From Pseudomonas sp. ATCC 13867 (lineage in GTDB: Bacteria; Pseudomonadota; Gammaproteobacteria; Pseudomonadales; Pseudomonadaceae), in the NCBI RefSeq assembly GCF_000349845.1, contig NC_020829.1:5525001-5589000 (forward strand): a stretch of DNA of 64,000 bases. Direction: 5' to 3'. The number at the start of each line of letters is the position of its first letter. The stretch's first letter is position 1. The notes under the pieces are model-generated. The model was given only the letters and a program-made list of their open reading frames with translations, was not told the origin of the DNA and ran no database searches. The position numbers and the translations under genes are program-made. This document shows, piece after piece, positions 50,709-59,357 of this stretch.

Positions 50709-50921
50709 ATGAAGTTCAAAGCCCTGTTCACCAGCCTGTTGCTGCTCGGCCTCGCCGGATGCGCCGACAAGGCCGTGGTGACGCTGCAGGATGGCAGCGA
50801 AATCCTGGTGAAGGATCACTCTGATTACGACAAATACAATGACTACTACGAATTCGAGCAACTCAATGGCGAAACCATCCTGATCAAGAAGGACAACGTC
50901 CGCTTCATCAAGACGCCCTGA
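50709..50921 (+). CDS. Small lipoprotein, YgdI/YgdR (DUF903) type
   Basis: A 70-residue protein with a lipoprotein signal (FTSLLLLGLAGC; Cys at about residue 18) and a small beta-barrel-like domain (VTLQDGSEILVKD...ETILIKKDNVRFI) typical of the YgdI/YgdR family. It should be anchored to a membrane on the periplasmic side. Function unknown; it is a single gene. Confidence 0.87.
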   Translation: MKFKALFTSLLLLGLAGCADKAVVTLQDGSEILVKDHSDYDKYNDYYEFEQLNGETILIKKDNVRFIKTP

Positions 50922-51007
50922 GTGCCGACACGGTGAGACGCCGATCGGCGAAGAGATGAGCGCAGCGCCCATGCTCCTGGCCGATCCCATCTGCTTTGCT
51001 GCGGGCC

Positions 51008-51673
51008 CTAGCGCGCCCCCAGTCGTCCTCCGCTCTCCAGTTCGAGCAGATTGAGCAGGTACTGGCCGCAATAGCCCAGGTCCTGCTCGATGGCTTTGCG
51101 CGCGCTCGCGCCATCGCCACGCTCCAGGGCGTGCAGGGCGTCTTCGTGGAAATCGTTCAGGCGCAGCGACAGGTCGGCCTCGGTGAACAGGCGGTTGAAG
51201 AACGGCCCGACCTGCAGCCAGAGCGCCTCGATCATGCGCAGCAGGGTCGGGTTGCCGCAAGCGCTGTAGAGCGTGAGGTGGAACTGACTGTTGGCGTCGA
51301 GATAACCCTGGACGTCGCGGGCGTTCAGCGCGCTTTCCATGCGCCCGGCACAGGCGCGCAGCACGTCCATGTCCGCCGGACGCAGGCGCCGGGCCGCATC
51401 CTCCACCGCCAGTCCCTCCAGCGATTGCCGCACCTGCAGGATCTGCAGGTAGCGTTCGCGGGTCATCACCGGTACCCGCAGCGAGCGCTGCGGCTCGCCC
51501 TCCAGCGCCCCCTCGGCCACCAGCCGTTGCAGGGCCGCGCGCACCGGCATCGGGCTGGTGCCCCATTCCTCGGCCAGGTCGCGGATCTTCAGCCGCTCGC
51601 CGGGCTGGAAGCGCCCGCTCAGCAGGGCCTGGCGCAGGTTCTGGTACAGCTGTTGCTGAAGGTTGTCGGCCAT
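51008..51673 (-). CDS. GntR-family regulator, FadR/FCD subgroup
   Basis: This 221-residue regulator has an N-terminal winged helix (LKIRDLAEEWGTSPMPVRAALQRL) and a C-terminal all-helical FCD ligand domain (residues about 75-205), where D, H and H residues such as those in DANSQFHLTLY may bind a metal and carboxylate ligand. It is 65 bases downstream of a dehydrogenase gene on the same strand. Two TTTGTGATCACA palindromes lie upstream of that gene and are its likely targets. Confidence 0.88.
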   Translation of the reverse strand: MADNLQQQLYQNLRQALLSGRFQPGERLKIRDLAEEWGTSPMPVRAALQRLVAEGALEGEPQRSLRVPVMTRERYLQILQVRQSLEGLAVEDAARRLRPADMDVLRACAGRMESALNARDVQGYLDANSQFHLTLYSACGNPTLLRMIEALWLQVGPFFNRLFTEADLSLRLNDFHEDALHALERGDGASARKAIEQDLGYCGQYLLNLLELESGGRLGAR

Positions 51674-51738
51674 CGCGATTCACTCCCGGCCGGCCGGCGG
51701 CGCCGGCAGTTGGGCGAAGGTCAGGCTGCAGTCGTGCA

Positions 51739-52524
51739 TCATCGTGCGTATCCCTTGTTTTCGATCAGACAGTTGCCGCCATCCACCACCAGCACTTCGC
51801 CGGTGATGTAGCTGGCTTCGGGAGACGCGAGGAAGGCGACGGCGGCCGCCACCTCCTCCGGTCGCCCGGAACGGCCGAGCGGCGTATGCCGTCCGGCCGC
51901 GTTTTCCTCCTCGGTGCTGGAGCCGGTGGCGATCCAGCCGGGTGCCACGCTGTTCACCGTCACCCCGCGCCGCGCCACTTCCAGGGCCAGGCCCATACTC
52001 ATGCCGAGCATCCCCGCCTTGGCCGCGCTGTAGGCGGACTCGCCCGGATTGCTGCCGCGGGTGCCAGTGGTGGAGCTGACGTTGACGATGCGTCCGTAGC
52101 CGCGCGCCAGCATCAACGGCAGCAGCGCGCGGGTGAGCAGGAAGGCGCTGGAGAGATTGCGCGCCAGCGACAGGTTCCAGGTCGCAAGGTCCATGTCCGC
52201 CAGCTCGGCGAACGGTTCCGGACTACCCTGCATAGCCATGCCGGCGTTGTTCACCAGGATATCCACTCGGCCCCACTGCGCCTGCGCCCACTCGGCGAGC
52301 GCGCGGACCTCGTCCTCGCGGGTCAGGTCGGCTGGCATCGCCCGCGCCTCGAAGCCCTCGGCGCGCAGCGCTTCCACCCGTTGGTGGACGCGCTCGCTGC
52401 TGGCACTGAGCAGGAGTTTCACACCGTTGAGCGCCAACCGGCGGGCAACGGCGAAACCGATGCCGGACTCGCCGCCGGCACCGCTGACCAGGGCGACCTG
52501 TCCGGCCCAGGAGGATTCGTCCAT
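51739..52524 (-). CDS. Short-chain dehydrogenase/reductase
   Basis: A 261-residue SDR with the glycine-rich nucleotide site (SGAGGESGIGFAVARRL), the NNAGM motif, the catalytic Ser (VNVSSTTGTRG) and YSAAK. It should oxidise or reduce a small alcohol or carbonyl compound with NAD(P). It is divergent from the aminotransferase gene across a 127-base region holding two palindromes, and it leads the GntR regulator gene. Confidence 0.87.
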   Translation of the reverse strand: MDESSWAGQVALVSGAGGESGIGFAVARRLALNGVKLLLSASSERVHQRVEALRAEGFEARAMPADLTREDEVRALAEWAQAQWGRVDILVNNAGMAMQGSPEPFAELADMDLATWNLSLARNLSSAFLLTRALLPLMLARGYGRIVNVSSTTGTRGSNPGESAYSAAKAGMLGMSMGLALEVARRGVTVNSVAPGWIATGSSTEEENAAGRHTPLGRSGRPEEVAAAVAFLASPEASYITGEVLVVDGGNCLIENKGYAR

Positions 52525-52538
52525 GTGGATAACCTCAA

Positions 52539-52552
52539 TTTGTGATCACAGA
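52539..52552. promoter_or_regulatory. GntR-type operator, left copy
   Basis: TTTGTGATCACAGA contains TGTGATCACA, a perfect 10-bp palindrome, 15 bases before the leftward dehydrogenase start. Confidence 0.75.
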
Positions 52553-52601
52553 ATTATTTACAGGGCAGATTATCAGGCTGGAAATTGCCTGTATTGACTT
52601 T

Positions 52602-52615
52602 TTTGTGATCACAAA
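52602..52615. promoter_or_regulatory. GntR-type operator, right copy
   Basis: TTTGTGATCACAAA is a perfect 14-bp palindrome, 37 bases before the aminotransferase start and overlapping a possible promoter (TTGACT at 52594). Its centre lies 63 bp from that of the left copy, six helical turns. Confidence 0.78.
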
Positions 52616-52651
52616 TAGAAGATGTGCAAAAAAACAAACGAGGTGTGCAAC

Positions 52652-54046
52652 ATGACCGCCAGCGGAATCGCCCAACCGGCCGTGGATCTCTTCACCGCCC
52701 GCGAGCGCCAGCGCTTCCTGGAACAGAATCCCAAGTCCGTCGCCCTTGCCGAGCGTGCGCACAAGTCGCTGTACGCCGGTGTGCCGATGCACTGGATGGC
52801 CGACTGGTCCACGCCCTGTCCGCTGTTCGTCGAACGCGCCCAGGGCGCCCGCTTCTACGACGTGGACGGCCATGACTACGTGGACTTCTGCCTGGGCGAT
52901 ACCGGCAGCATGTTCGGCCACTCGCCGGCGCCGATCGCCCGCGCGCTCGCCGAACAAGGCGCACGCGGCCTGACCACCATGCTGCCGGGTGAAGACGCCG
53001 TGGTCTGCGGCGAACTGCTCGCCGCGCGCTTCGGCCTGCCCTACTGGCAGGTGACCGCCACCGCCACCGATTCCAACCGCTACGTGCTGCGCTGGGCCCG
53101 CGCGGTGACCAGGCGCAAGACCCTGCTGGTGTTCGACGGCTGCTACCACGGTACCGTCGACGACGTGATGGTGCGCTACCGCGACGGCAAGACCGTGCAC
53201 CGCTCCGGCCTGGTCGGCCAGGCCTACGACCTGACCCAGCACAGCCGCTCCATCCCCTTCAACGACGTCGAGGCGCTGGAGGCCGCGCTGGCCCAGGGCG
53301 ACATCTGCGCCCTGCTGTGCGAGCCGGCGATGACCAACATCGGCATGGTCCTGCCCGATCCGGGCTTCATGCAGAAGTGCCGCGAGCTGACCCGCCAGTA
53401 CGGCGCGCTGCTGATCATCGACGAAACCCACACCATCTCCACCGACATCGGTGGCTGCACGAAGCTGTGGAACCTCGACCCGGACTTCTTCGTGGTCGGC
53501 AAGCCGATCGCCGGCGGCGTGCCCTGCGGCATCTTCGGTTGCAGCGCGGAGATGGCCGAACGCATGGCCGCCTCGCGCCAGAGCGCCCGGGAAGACAGCC
53601 ACGGCCACGGCCACAGCGGCATGGGCACCACCCTCTCGGCCAACGCCCTGGCCATGCACTGCATGCGCGCCAACCTGGAACAGGTGATGACCCAGGCGGC
53701 CTACGACCACATGCTGCCGCTGGCCAGGCGCCTGGCCGACGGCTTCCGCGCGCTGATCGCCAAGCACGACCTGAAGTGGTCGGTGACCGAGCTGGGCGCG
53801 CGCAGCGAGTTCCAGTTCTGCCCCGTCTCCCCGCGCACCGGCGCCGAGGCCGAAGCGGCCTTCCACGACGAGCTGCAGATGGCCCTGCACCTGTACCTGA
53901 TCAACCGCGGCATCCTGATCACGCCGTTCCACAACATGACCCTGTGCTGCCCGGACACCACCGCGGCGGACGTGGATCGCCTGATCGAGACCCTCGATGC
54001 AGGCATCAGCGAGCTGCTGGCGATTCCCGGGGCGCGTGAGGCCTGA
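52652..54046 (+). CDS. Class III aminotransferase family enzyme (HemL-like)
   Basis: This 464-residue PLP enzyme resembles glutamate-1-semialdehyde aminomutase and related aminotransferases: YVDFCLGDTGSMFGHSP, FDGCYHGTVDD, IIDETHTISTDIGG and the Schiff-base lysine in VVGKPIAGGVPCG. It is not HemL itself, as the N-terminal part and the HGHGH-rich stretch (SHGHGHSGMGTT) differ. The start at 52652 has GAGG nine bases upstream; an earlier ATG at 52622 is less likely. It is under the GntR-type operators and precedes the ligase gene by 139 bases with a REP pair between. Confidence 0.86.
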   Translation: MTASGIAQPAVDLFTARERQRFLEQNPKSVALAERAHKSLYAGVPMHWMADWSTPCPLFVERAQGARFYDVDGHDYVDFCLGDTGSMFGHSPAPIARALAEQGARGLTTMLPGEDAVVCGELLAARFGLPYWQVTATATDSNRYVLRWARAVTRRKTLLVFDGCYHGTVDDVMVRYRDGKTVHRSGLVGQAYDLTQHSRSIPFNDVEALEAALAQGDICALLCEPAMTNIGMVLPDPGFMQKCRELTRQYGALLIIDETHTISTDIGGCTKLWNLDPDFFVVGKPIAGGVPCGIFGCSAEMAERMAASRQSAREDSHGHGHSGMGTTLSANALAMHCMRANLEQVMTQAAYDHMLPLARRLADGFRALIAKHDLKWSVTELGARSEFQFCPVSPRTGAEAEAAFHDELQMALHLYLINRGILITPFHNMTLCCPDTTAADVDRLIETLDAGISELLAIPGAREA

Positions 54047-54066
54047 TCAACACCTGACCTGACCCG

Positions 54067-54142
54067 GTAGGAGCGAGCTTGCTCGCGAACCCGCCCAGCA
54101 GCGGACTCGCAGAAGAGCGTTCGCGAGCAAGCTCGCTCCTAC
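54067..54142. repeat. REP inverted pair
   Basis: Two intact arms facing each other in the gap between the aminotransferase and ligase genes. Confidence 0.9.
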
Positions 54143-54185
54143 GAAGAGCAAATACTCCCGGCGCACCGCGCCACCGAGGACCACC

Positions 54186-55553
54186 ATGCAATTCGCCAAT
54201 CGACAGGAAGCCGAAGCCTTCCTCGCCGCCCACCCGGACGTGCGCAGCATCGAACTCTTCATCATCGACTCCAACGGCATCCCGCGCGGCAAGCTGCTGC
54301 ATCGCGACGAGCTGCTGGCGATCTACGACAACGGCCGCCCGCTGCCCAGCTCGATCCTCGCGCTGACCGTGCAGGGCGAGGACGTCGAAGGCACCGGGCT
54401 GGTCTGGGAAGTGGCCGACGCCGACTGCTGGACCTACCCGCTGCCCGGCAGCCTGACCCTGCAACCCTGGCGCGCCAGCCCCACCGGCCAGTTGCAGGTC
54501 AGCATGCACCCGACCCAGGGCCTGCCCGCCACGCCCGCCGACCCGCGCCAGGCGCTGTCCCGCGTGGTCGACCGGCTCAAGGCCGACGGCTTCCACCCGG
54601 TGATGGCGGTGGAGCTGGAGTTCTACCTGCTGGACAAGCAGCGCGACGCCAACGGCCGCCCGCAGCCGGCGCTGCAGATGAACGGTATCCGCCCGGAGGC
54701 GCCGCAGGTCTATGGCGTGTATGAGCTGGAGCAGTTGCAGCCGTTCCTCGACGACCTCTATGCCGCCTGCGAAGTCCAAGGATTGCCGGTACGCACGGCG
54801 ATCTCCGAGTACGCGCCGGGCCAGGTCGAGCTGACACTGGAGCATCGCTTCGACGTCATGCAGGCCATCGACGAAGGCGTGCGCTACAAGCGCCTGGTCA
54901 AGGGCGTGGCGAACAGGCACGGGCTGCAGGCCTGCTTCATGGCCAAGCCGTTCGGCGACCGCGCCGGCTCCGGCATGCACCTGCACGTCAGCCTCGCCGA
55001 CGAGCAGGGCAACAACCTCTATGCCAGCGAAGACATTCACGGCACCGAACTGCTGCGCCACTCCATCGGCGGCATGATGGCGCGCCTGCTGGATTCCCTG
55101 GCGATCTTCTGCCCCAACGCCAACTCGTTCCGCCGTTTCCAGGCCAACAGCTATGCGCCGCTGGCCAAGAGCTGGGGGGTGAACAACCGCACCGTGTCGT
55201 TCCGCGTGCCCGGCGGCCCGGCCAAGAGCCGGCACATCGAGCACCGCATCTGCGGCGCCGACGCCAACCCCTACCTCGCCGCGGCGGCGATCCTCGCGGC
55301 GATCCACGAAGGCATCCGCGAACGGATCGACCCGGGCGCGCCCATCGTCGGCAACGGCTACGAGCAGGCCACCGAGTTCCTGCCCACCGACTGGCTCACC
55401 GCGCTGCGCGCGCTGGAGGCCTCCAACTGGGCCCGCGAGGCGCTGGGCGAGGAGTTCCTCAAGGTGTTCCTGGCGATCAAGTGGGAAGAGTTCCGCCAGT
55501 TCATGGGCGAGGTCGGCGAGCAGGACTGGCGCTGGTATCTGCATCACGCGTGA
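54186..55553 (+). CDS. Glutamine synthetase family ligase (gamma-glutamyl-amine type)
   Basis: This 455-residue cytosolic enzyme has the GS beta-grasp and catalytic domains (AVELEFYLLD, ISEYAPGQVELTLEH, MAKPFGDRAGSGMHLHVSL, HIEHRICGADANPYLA). Length and motifs fit the GlnA-like gamma-glutamylpolyamine or gamma-glutamylethanolamine synthetases rather than GlnA. It probably joins glutamate to an amine using ATP, a first step in amine catabolism. Neighbouring SDR and aminotransferase genes support a catabolic pathway, but the amine is unknown. Confidence 0.87.
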   Translation: MQFANRQEAEAFLAAHPDVRSIELFIIDSNGIPRGKLLHRDELLAIYDNGRPLPSSILALTVQGEDVEGTGLVWEVADADCWTYPLPGSLTLQPWRASPTGQLQVSMHPTQGLPATPADPRQALSRVVDRLKADGFHPVMAVELEFYLLDKQRDANGRPQPALQMNGIRPEAPQVYGVYELEQLQPFLDDLYAACEVQGLPVRTAISEYAPGQVELTLEHRFDVMQAIDEGVRYKRLVKGVANRHGLQACFMAKPFGDRAGSGMHLHVSLADEQGNNLYASEDIHGTELLRHSIGGMMARLLDSLAIFCPNANSFRRFQANSYAPLAKSWGVNNRTVSFRVPGGPAKSRHIEHRICGADANPYLAAAAILAAIHEGIRERIDPGAPIVGNGYEQATEFLPTDWLTALRALEASNWAREALGEEFLKVFLAIKWEEFRQFMGEVGEQDWRWYLHHA

Positions 55554-55895
55554 TCGCAGGCGTATGGGCAGACAACCCTGCACGGCCGAGCGGCTTTTGT
55601 AGGAGCGAGCTTGCTCGCGAAGGTGCGCGCGTCAGAGCTTGTTCGCGAGCAAGCTCGCTCCTACAGGTCAGCCGGCGCGCGGGGGAGTTGCCCACCTCCG
55701 CCAACCGCACAGTTCGCCACGCCCCACTGACACACGACAGCCTTACGAAAAATTTACCCTGTCAGACTGAAGAATCTGGTCTTTTCTTGGTCTGTAATTG
55801 CACGGGGCGCGGATGCGCCTTCCGTGGTCAAAGCGGCGCCGCCGGTACTGCCTGCCGGCCGCCGTCCTCTCTCAGGCAGGGAGAACCCGTAGACA
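55554..55895. other. Intergenic region with REP and putative promoter
   Basis: This 342-base gap holds a REP pair (55599-55664) and, from about 55740, a less GC-rich stretch (AAAAATTTACC, AGACTGAAGAATCTGGTCT) that probably contains the promoter of the downstream dehydrogenase gene. No gene is seen. Confidence 0.6.
55599..55664. repeat. REP inverted pair
   Basis: Two intact arms just after the ligase gene. Confidence 0.9.
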
Positions 55896-56654
55896 ATGAG
55901 CACTCCTGTCGTACTGATCACCGGCGCCGCCGGTGGCCTCGGAAAAGCCATCGCCAAACGTTTCGCCCAAAGTCACTGGCGCATCGCCGCGACCGACGTG
56001 GACAAGGCCGGCCTGCATGCGCTCAATGCCCAGGTACCGCTGGACGCCACCGCCGTCGGCGACCTGCGACGCGCCGACAACTGCCACAGCCTGGTTTCCG
56101 ACATCCTCGCCCGCACCGGCCGCCTCGACGCCCTGGTGAACGCCGCCGGCGTCTGGCGCGAAGGCCCGGTGGAAGACTTCAACGAGGACGACTTCGACCT
56201 GGTGATGGGTGTGAACCTCAAGGCCGCCTTCTACATGTGCCAGGCGGCGACGCCGTACCTCAAGGAAAACCACGGCTGCATCGTCAACATCTCCAGCGAC
56301 TCCGGCCGCCAGGCCTATCGCGGCTCCGCGGCCTACTGTGCGAGCAAGGCGGCGCTGACCATGCTCACCCGCACCCTGGCGCTGGAACTGGCCGAGGCGG
56401 GCGTGCGGGTCAACGCCATCTCCCCGGCGGACATCGCCACGCCGATGCTCGACTACCAGGCCGAGCGCTACGGCCAGGGCAACCCGGACAGCTACAAGCG
56501 CGCCCTGCTGAAGGATTATCCACAGGGCAAGGCATCGCGCTTCATCCGCCCGGAAGAAGTCGCCGAACTGGTCTGGTACCTGTGCAAGCCGGAATCCGAA
56601 GCCATCACCGGCGCGGACCTGGCGATCGACTTCGGCCTCTCCGCCGGACGCTGA
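55896..56654 (+). CDS. Short-chain dehydrogenase/reductase
   Basis: A 252-residue SDR with the cofactor motif ITGAAGGLGKAIA, the VNAAGVW segment, the catalytic serine region NISSDSGRQ and YCASKAALTMLTRTLALE. It has its own upstream region and ends before a thioesterase gene 160 bases on. It shares only family-level similarity with the dehydrogenase at 51739. Substrate unknown; membership of the same amine pathway is only suggested by position. Confidence 0.87.
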   Translation: MSTPVVLITGAAGGLGKAIAKRFAQSHWRIAATDVDKAGLHALNAQVPLDATAVGDLRRADNCHSLVSDILARTGRLDALVNAAGVWREGPVEDFNEDDFDLVMGVNLKAAFYMCQAATPYLKENHGCIVNISSDSGRQAYRGSAAYCASKAALTMLTRTLALELAEAGVRVNAISPADIATPMLDYQAERYGQGNPDSYKRALLKDYPQGKASRFIRPEEVAELVWYLCKPESEAITGADLAIDFGLSAGR

Positions 56655-56814
56655 CCCGGCGCCAACACAACGGGCGGCCAGTGGCCGCCCGTTTTGCATC
56701 TGCCGATCCCCACTGGCGTCCACGGCCAATGAGCGGTATAGAAAAAACTGTGTCGCCAGCCCCACCCCGGTGCGTCCAGAGTGGGTCCTTTCTCCATCCG
56801 CCACAGAGAACAGC

Positions 56815-57294
56815 ATGGAACCCGGCAACCACCAGCTCAGCATGACCGTCCTGATGACCCCCGACATGGCCAACTTCTCCGGCAATGTCCACGGCGGCAC
56901 CCTGCTCAAGTACCTCGACGAAGTCGCCTATGCCTGCGCCAGCCGCTACGCCGGCCACTACGTGGTGACCCTGTCGGTGGACCAGGTGATCTTCCGCCAG
57001 CCGATCCACGTCGGCGAACTGGTCACCTTCCTCGCCTCGGTGAACTACACCGGGCGCACCTCGATGGAAATCGGCGTGAAGGTGGTCACCGAGAACATCC
57101 GCGAAAAGTCGGTGCGTCATACCAACAGCTGCTTCTTCACCATGGTGGCGCTGGACGACGGTCGCAACCCCATCGTCGTGCCGCCGCTGGAGCCGCAGAC
57201 CAAGGACGAGAAACGTCGCTTCGCCCAGGCACAGCAGCGTAGGCAAATTCGCCAGGAACTGGAGCAGCGCTACAAGGCAATTCATGACGAATGA
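56815..57294 (+). CDS. Acyl-CoA thioesterase, YciA/hotdog family
   Basis: This 159-residue protein has a single hotdog domain with the typical MANFSGNVHGGTLLKYLDEVAY helix (Asn and Asp in the active site). The C-terminal 25 residues are charged and likely helical. It should hydrolyse acyl-CoA in the cytosol. The ATG at 56815 (MEPGNHQLSMTVLMTPD) suits the family; a longer reading is not conserved. Confidence 0.87.
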   Translation: MEPGNHQLSMTVLMTPDMANFSGNVHGGTLLKYLDEVAYACASRYAGHYVVTLSVDQVIFRQPIHVGELVTFLASVNYTGRTSMEIGVKVVTENIREKSVRHTNSCFFTMVALDDGRNPIVVPPLEPQTKDEKRRFAQAQQRRQIRQELEQRYKAIHDE

Positions 57295-57301
57295 CAAATA
57301 A

Positions 57302-57338
57302 TCGCGACATTTCTTGATAAAAAATCTGTGTGTCGCGA
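57302..57338. other. Long-armed inverted repeat after the thioesterase gene
   Basis: TCGCGACA and TGTCGCGA are perfect 8-bp inverted arms with a 21-base AT-rich spacer. It starts 8 bases after the stop codon and 162 bases before the antiporter. It could be a protein-binding site or a weak terminator. Confidence 0.55.
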
Positions 57339-57499
57339 AAAATATCTGTTGCGTCAACCAGTTACTCTTGCGTGAAAGCAATGTAGGAATCCATTCCAGC
57401 GCCTAGAGTTTTCGTACGCGGGTTTGCCCCCGTGATCCACCTTCGAGCAACCCGCGACCACCGGTTCAGGTTGCTCCCTGCGTGCCCGGAGCCCAGACC

Positions 57500-59203
57500 A
57501 TGCATCACACTCCCCTGCTCACCACCCTCGCCGTCGGCTTCGTACTGGCCTTCGTCCTTGGTGCCCTGGCCAACCGCCTGCGCATTTCGCCGCTGGTGGG
57601 CTACCTGCTCGCCGGCGTGCTGGCCGGCCCCTTCACCCCCGGTTACGTCGCCGACCAGGCGCTGTCCGGCGAGATCGCCGAACTGGGCGTGATCCTGCTG
57701 ATGTTCGGCGTCGGCCTGCACTTCTCGCTGAAGGACCTGCTGTCGGTCAAAGCCATCGCCATTCCCGGCGCGGTGGTGCAGATCGGCGTCGCCACGCTGC
57801 TCGGCATGGGCCTGGCCTGGACGATGGACTGGCAACTCGGCGCCGGCCTGGTGTTCGGCCTGGCGCTGTCGGTAGCCAGTACCGTGGTGCTGCTGCGCGC
57901 GCTGGAACAGCGCCAGCTGATCGACACCAAACGCGGCCGCATCGCCATCGGCTGGCTGATCGTCGAAGACCTGGCGATGGTCCTCACCCTGGTCCTGCTG
58001 CCGGCGCTGGCCGGCTCCCTGGGCGGCACGTCCGACGGTAACGAAGGCAGCGTGCTGCTGCCGATCCTGCTGACCCTGGGCAAGGTCGCCGCCTTCGTCG
58101 CGGTGATGATCCTCGGCGGCCGGCGCATCGTGCCCTGGGCCCTGGAGCGCGTGGCCAAGACCGGCTCGCGCGAACTGTTCACCCTGGCCGTACTGGCCAT
58201 CGCCCTGGGCATCGCCTACGGCTCGGCGGTGATCTTCGGCGTGTCCTTCGCCCTCGGCGCCTTCTTCGCCGGGATGATCCTCAACGAGTCCGAGCTCAGC
58301 CACGAGGCGGCGGAGAACTCGCTGCCGCTGCGCGATGCCTTCGCCGTGCTGTTCTTCGTGTCCGTCGGCATGCTGTTCAACCCGGCCATCCTGATCCACG
58401 AGCCGCTGCCGGTGCTGGCCACCTTCCTGGTGATCGTGTTCGGCAAATCCGTGGCGGCATACATCATCGTGCGGCTGTTCGGCCATCCCAACAGCACCGC
58501 GCTGACCATCGCCGCGAGCCTGGCGCAGATCGGCGAGTTCTCCTTCATCCTGGTCGGCCTGGGCGTCAGCCTGCAGCTGCTGCCGGAGGCGGGCCGCGAC
58601 CTGGTGCTGGCCGGTGCGATCCTGTCGATCCTGGTCAACCCACTGCTGTTCATCGCCATCGACCGCCTGCAGGCGCGCCAGGCGCAGAAGGCCGAAAGCG
58701 AGCCGGGCGTGGTGCAGGTGGAGGCCCCCGACCTGCCGCCACCGGTGCTGGAGCATGACCACGCGATCCTCATCGGCCACGGCCGGGTCGGCGCGCTGGT
58801 CAGCGAGCGCCTGCGCCAGGACAAGGTGCCGCTGGTGGTCATCGAGGACAAGCGCGAAAAAGCCGCCGAACTGCGCGAGTACGGCCTCTGCGTGGTGGTG
58901 GGCAACGCCGCCAATCCCGAGGTGCTGGTCCAGGCCAACATCGCCTCGGCGCGCTGGCTGCTGATCGCCATCCCCAACGGCTTCGAAGCCGGGACGATTG
59001 CCAGCCACGCGCGGGCGATCAACCCGGGCCTGGAGATCATCGCCCGCGCCCACTTCGACGCCGAGGTGGATTACCTGGAGCAGAACGGCGCCAACCTGGT
59101 GATCATGGGCGAACGGGAAATCGCCCGGGGGATGGTTGCGCGGGTTGAGCGTCAGGGTACTGAAGGGACCGTCAGCGACGAGCAGTTGCCGCAGTCGGCC
59201 TGA
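57500..59203 (+). CDS. ybaL: CPA2 cation:proton antiporter with RCK domain (YbaL-like)
   Basis: This 567-residue protein has about twelve helices (AELGVILLMFGVGLHFS, VEDLAMVLTLVLLP, GEFSFILVGLGV) and a C-terminal cytosolic TrkA-N/RCK domain beginning HAILIGHGRVGALVSERL, which binds a nucleotide cofactor. YbaL-type proteins are K+/H+ antiporters of the Kef family. The start at 57500 (MHHTPLLTTLAVG) is preferred to the in-frame codon at 57482. I recall PA5518 in PAO1 as the match. It differs from the antiporter at 47121 by having the RCK domain. Confidence 0.88.
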   Translation: MHHTPLLTTLAVGFVLAFVLGALANRLRISPLVGYLLAGVLAGPFTPGYVADQALSGEIAELGVILLMFGVGLHFSLKDLLSVKAIAIPGAVVQIGVATLLGMGLAWTMDWQLGAGLVFGLALSVASTVVLLRALEQRQLIDTKRGRIAIGWLIVEDLAMVLTLVLLPALAGSLGGTSDGNEGSVLLPILLTLGKVAAFVAVMILGGRRIVPWALERVAKTGSRELFTLAVLAIALGIAYGSAVIFGVSFALGAFFAGMILNESELSHEAAENSLPLRDAFAVLFFVSVGMLFNPAILIHEPLPVLATFLVIVFGKSVAAYIIVRLFGHPNSTALTIAASLAQIGEFSFILVGLGVSLQLLPEAGRDLVLAGAILSILVNPLLFIAIDRLQARQAQKAESEPGVVQVEAPDLPPPVLEHDHAILIGHGRVGALVSERLRQDKVPLVVIEDKREKAAELREYGLCVVVGNAANPEVLVQANIASARWLLIAIPNGFEAGTIASHARAINPGLEIIARAHFDAEVDYLEQNGANLVIMGEREIARGMVARVERQGTEGTVSDEQLPQSA

Positions 59204-59252
59204 GGCACAACGCTTCTGAGGGATGCCCAGGCCGGTCATCGTGCCTGGGCGG

Positions 59253-59322
59253 GTTCGCGAGCAAGCTCGCTCCTACAGGTCAGGTCCGAGCCGCTTTTCG
59301 TAGGAGCGAGCTTGCTCGCGAA
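59253..59322. repeat. REP pair in reversed arrangement
   Basis: Two intact arms with the order swapped relative to the other pairs: GCGAGCAAGCTCGC comes first and GCGAGCTTGCTCGC second. Confidence 0.88.
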
Positions 59323-59357
59323 CAGCCGTGGCACAAACCGTCACGGCTGCATCGCAA

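Noticed and set aside
57310..57325. TTGATAAAAAATCT as an Anr/Dnr box
   Set aside because: The second half does not match ATCAA at the required spacing.
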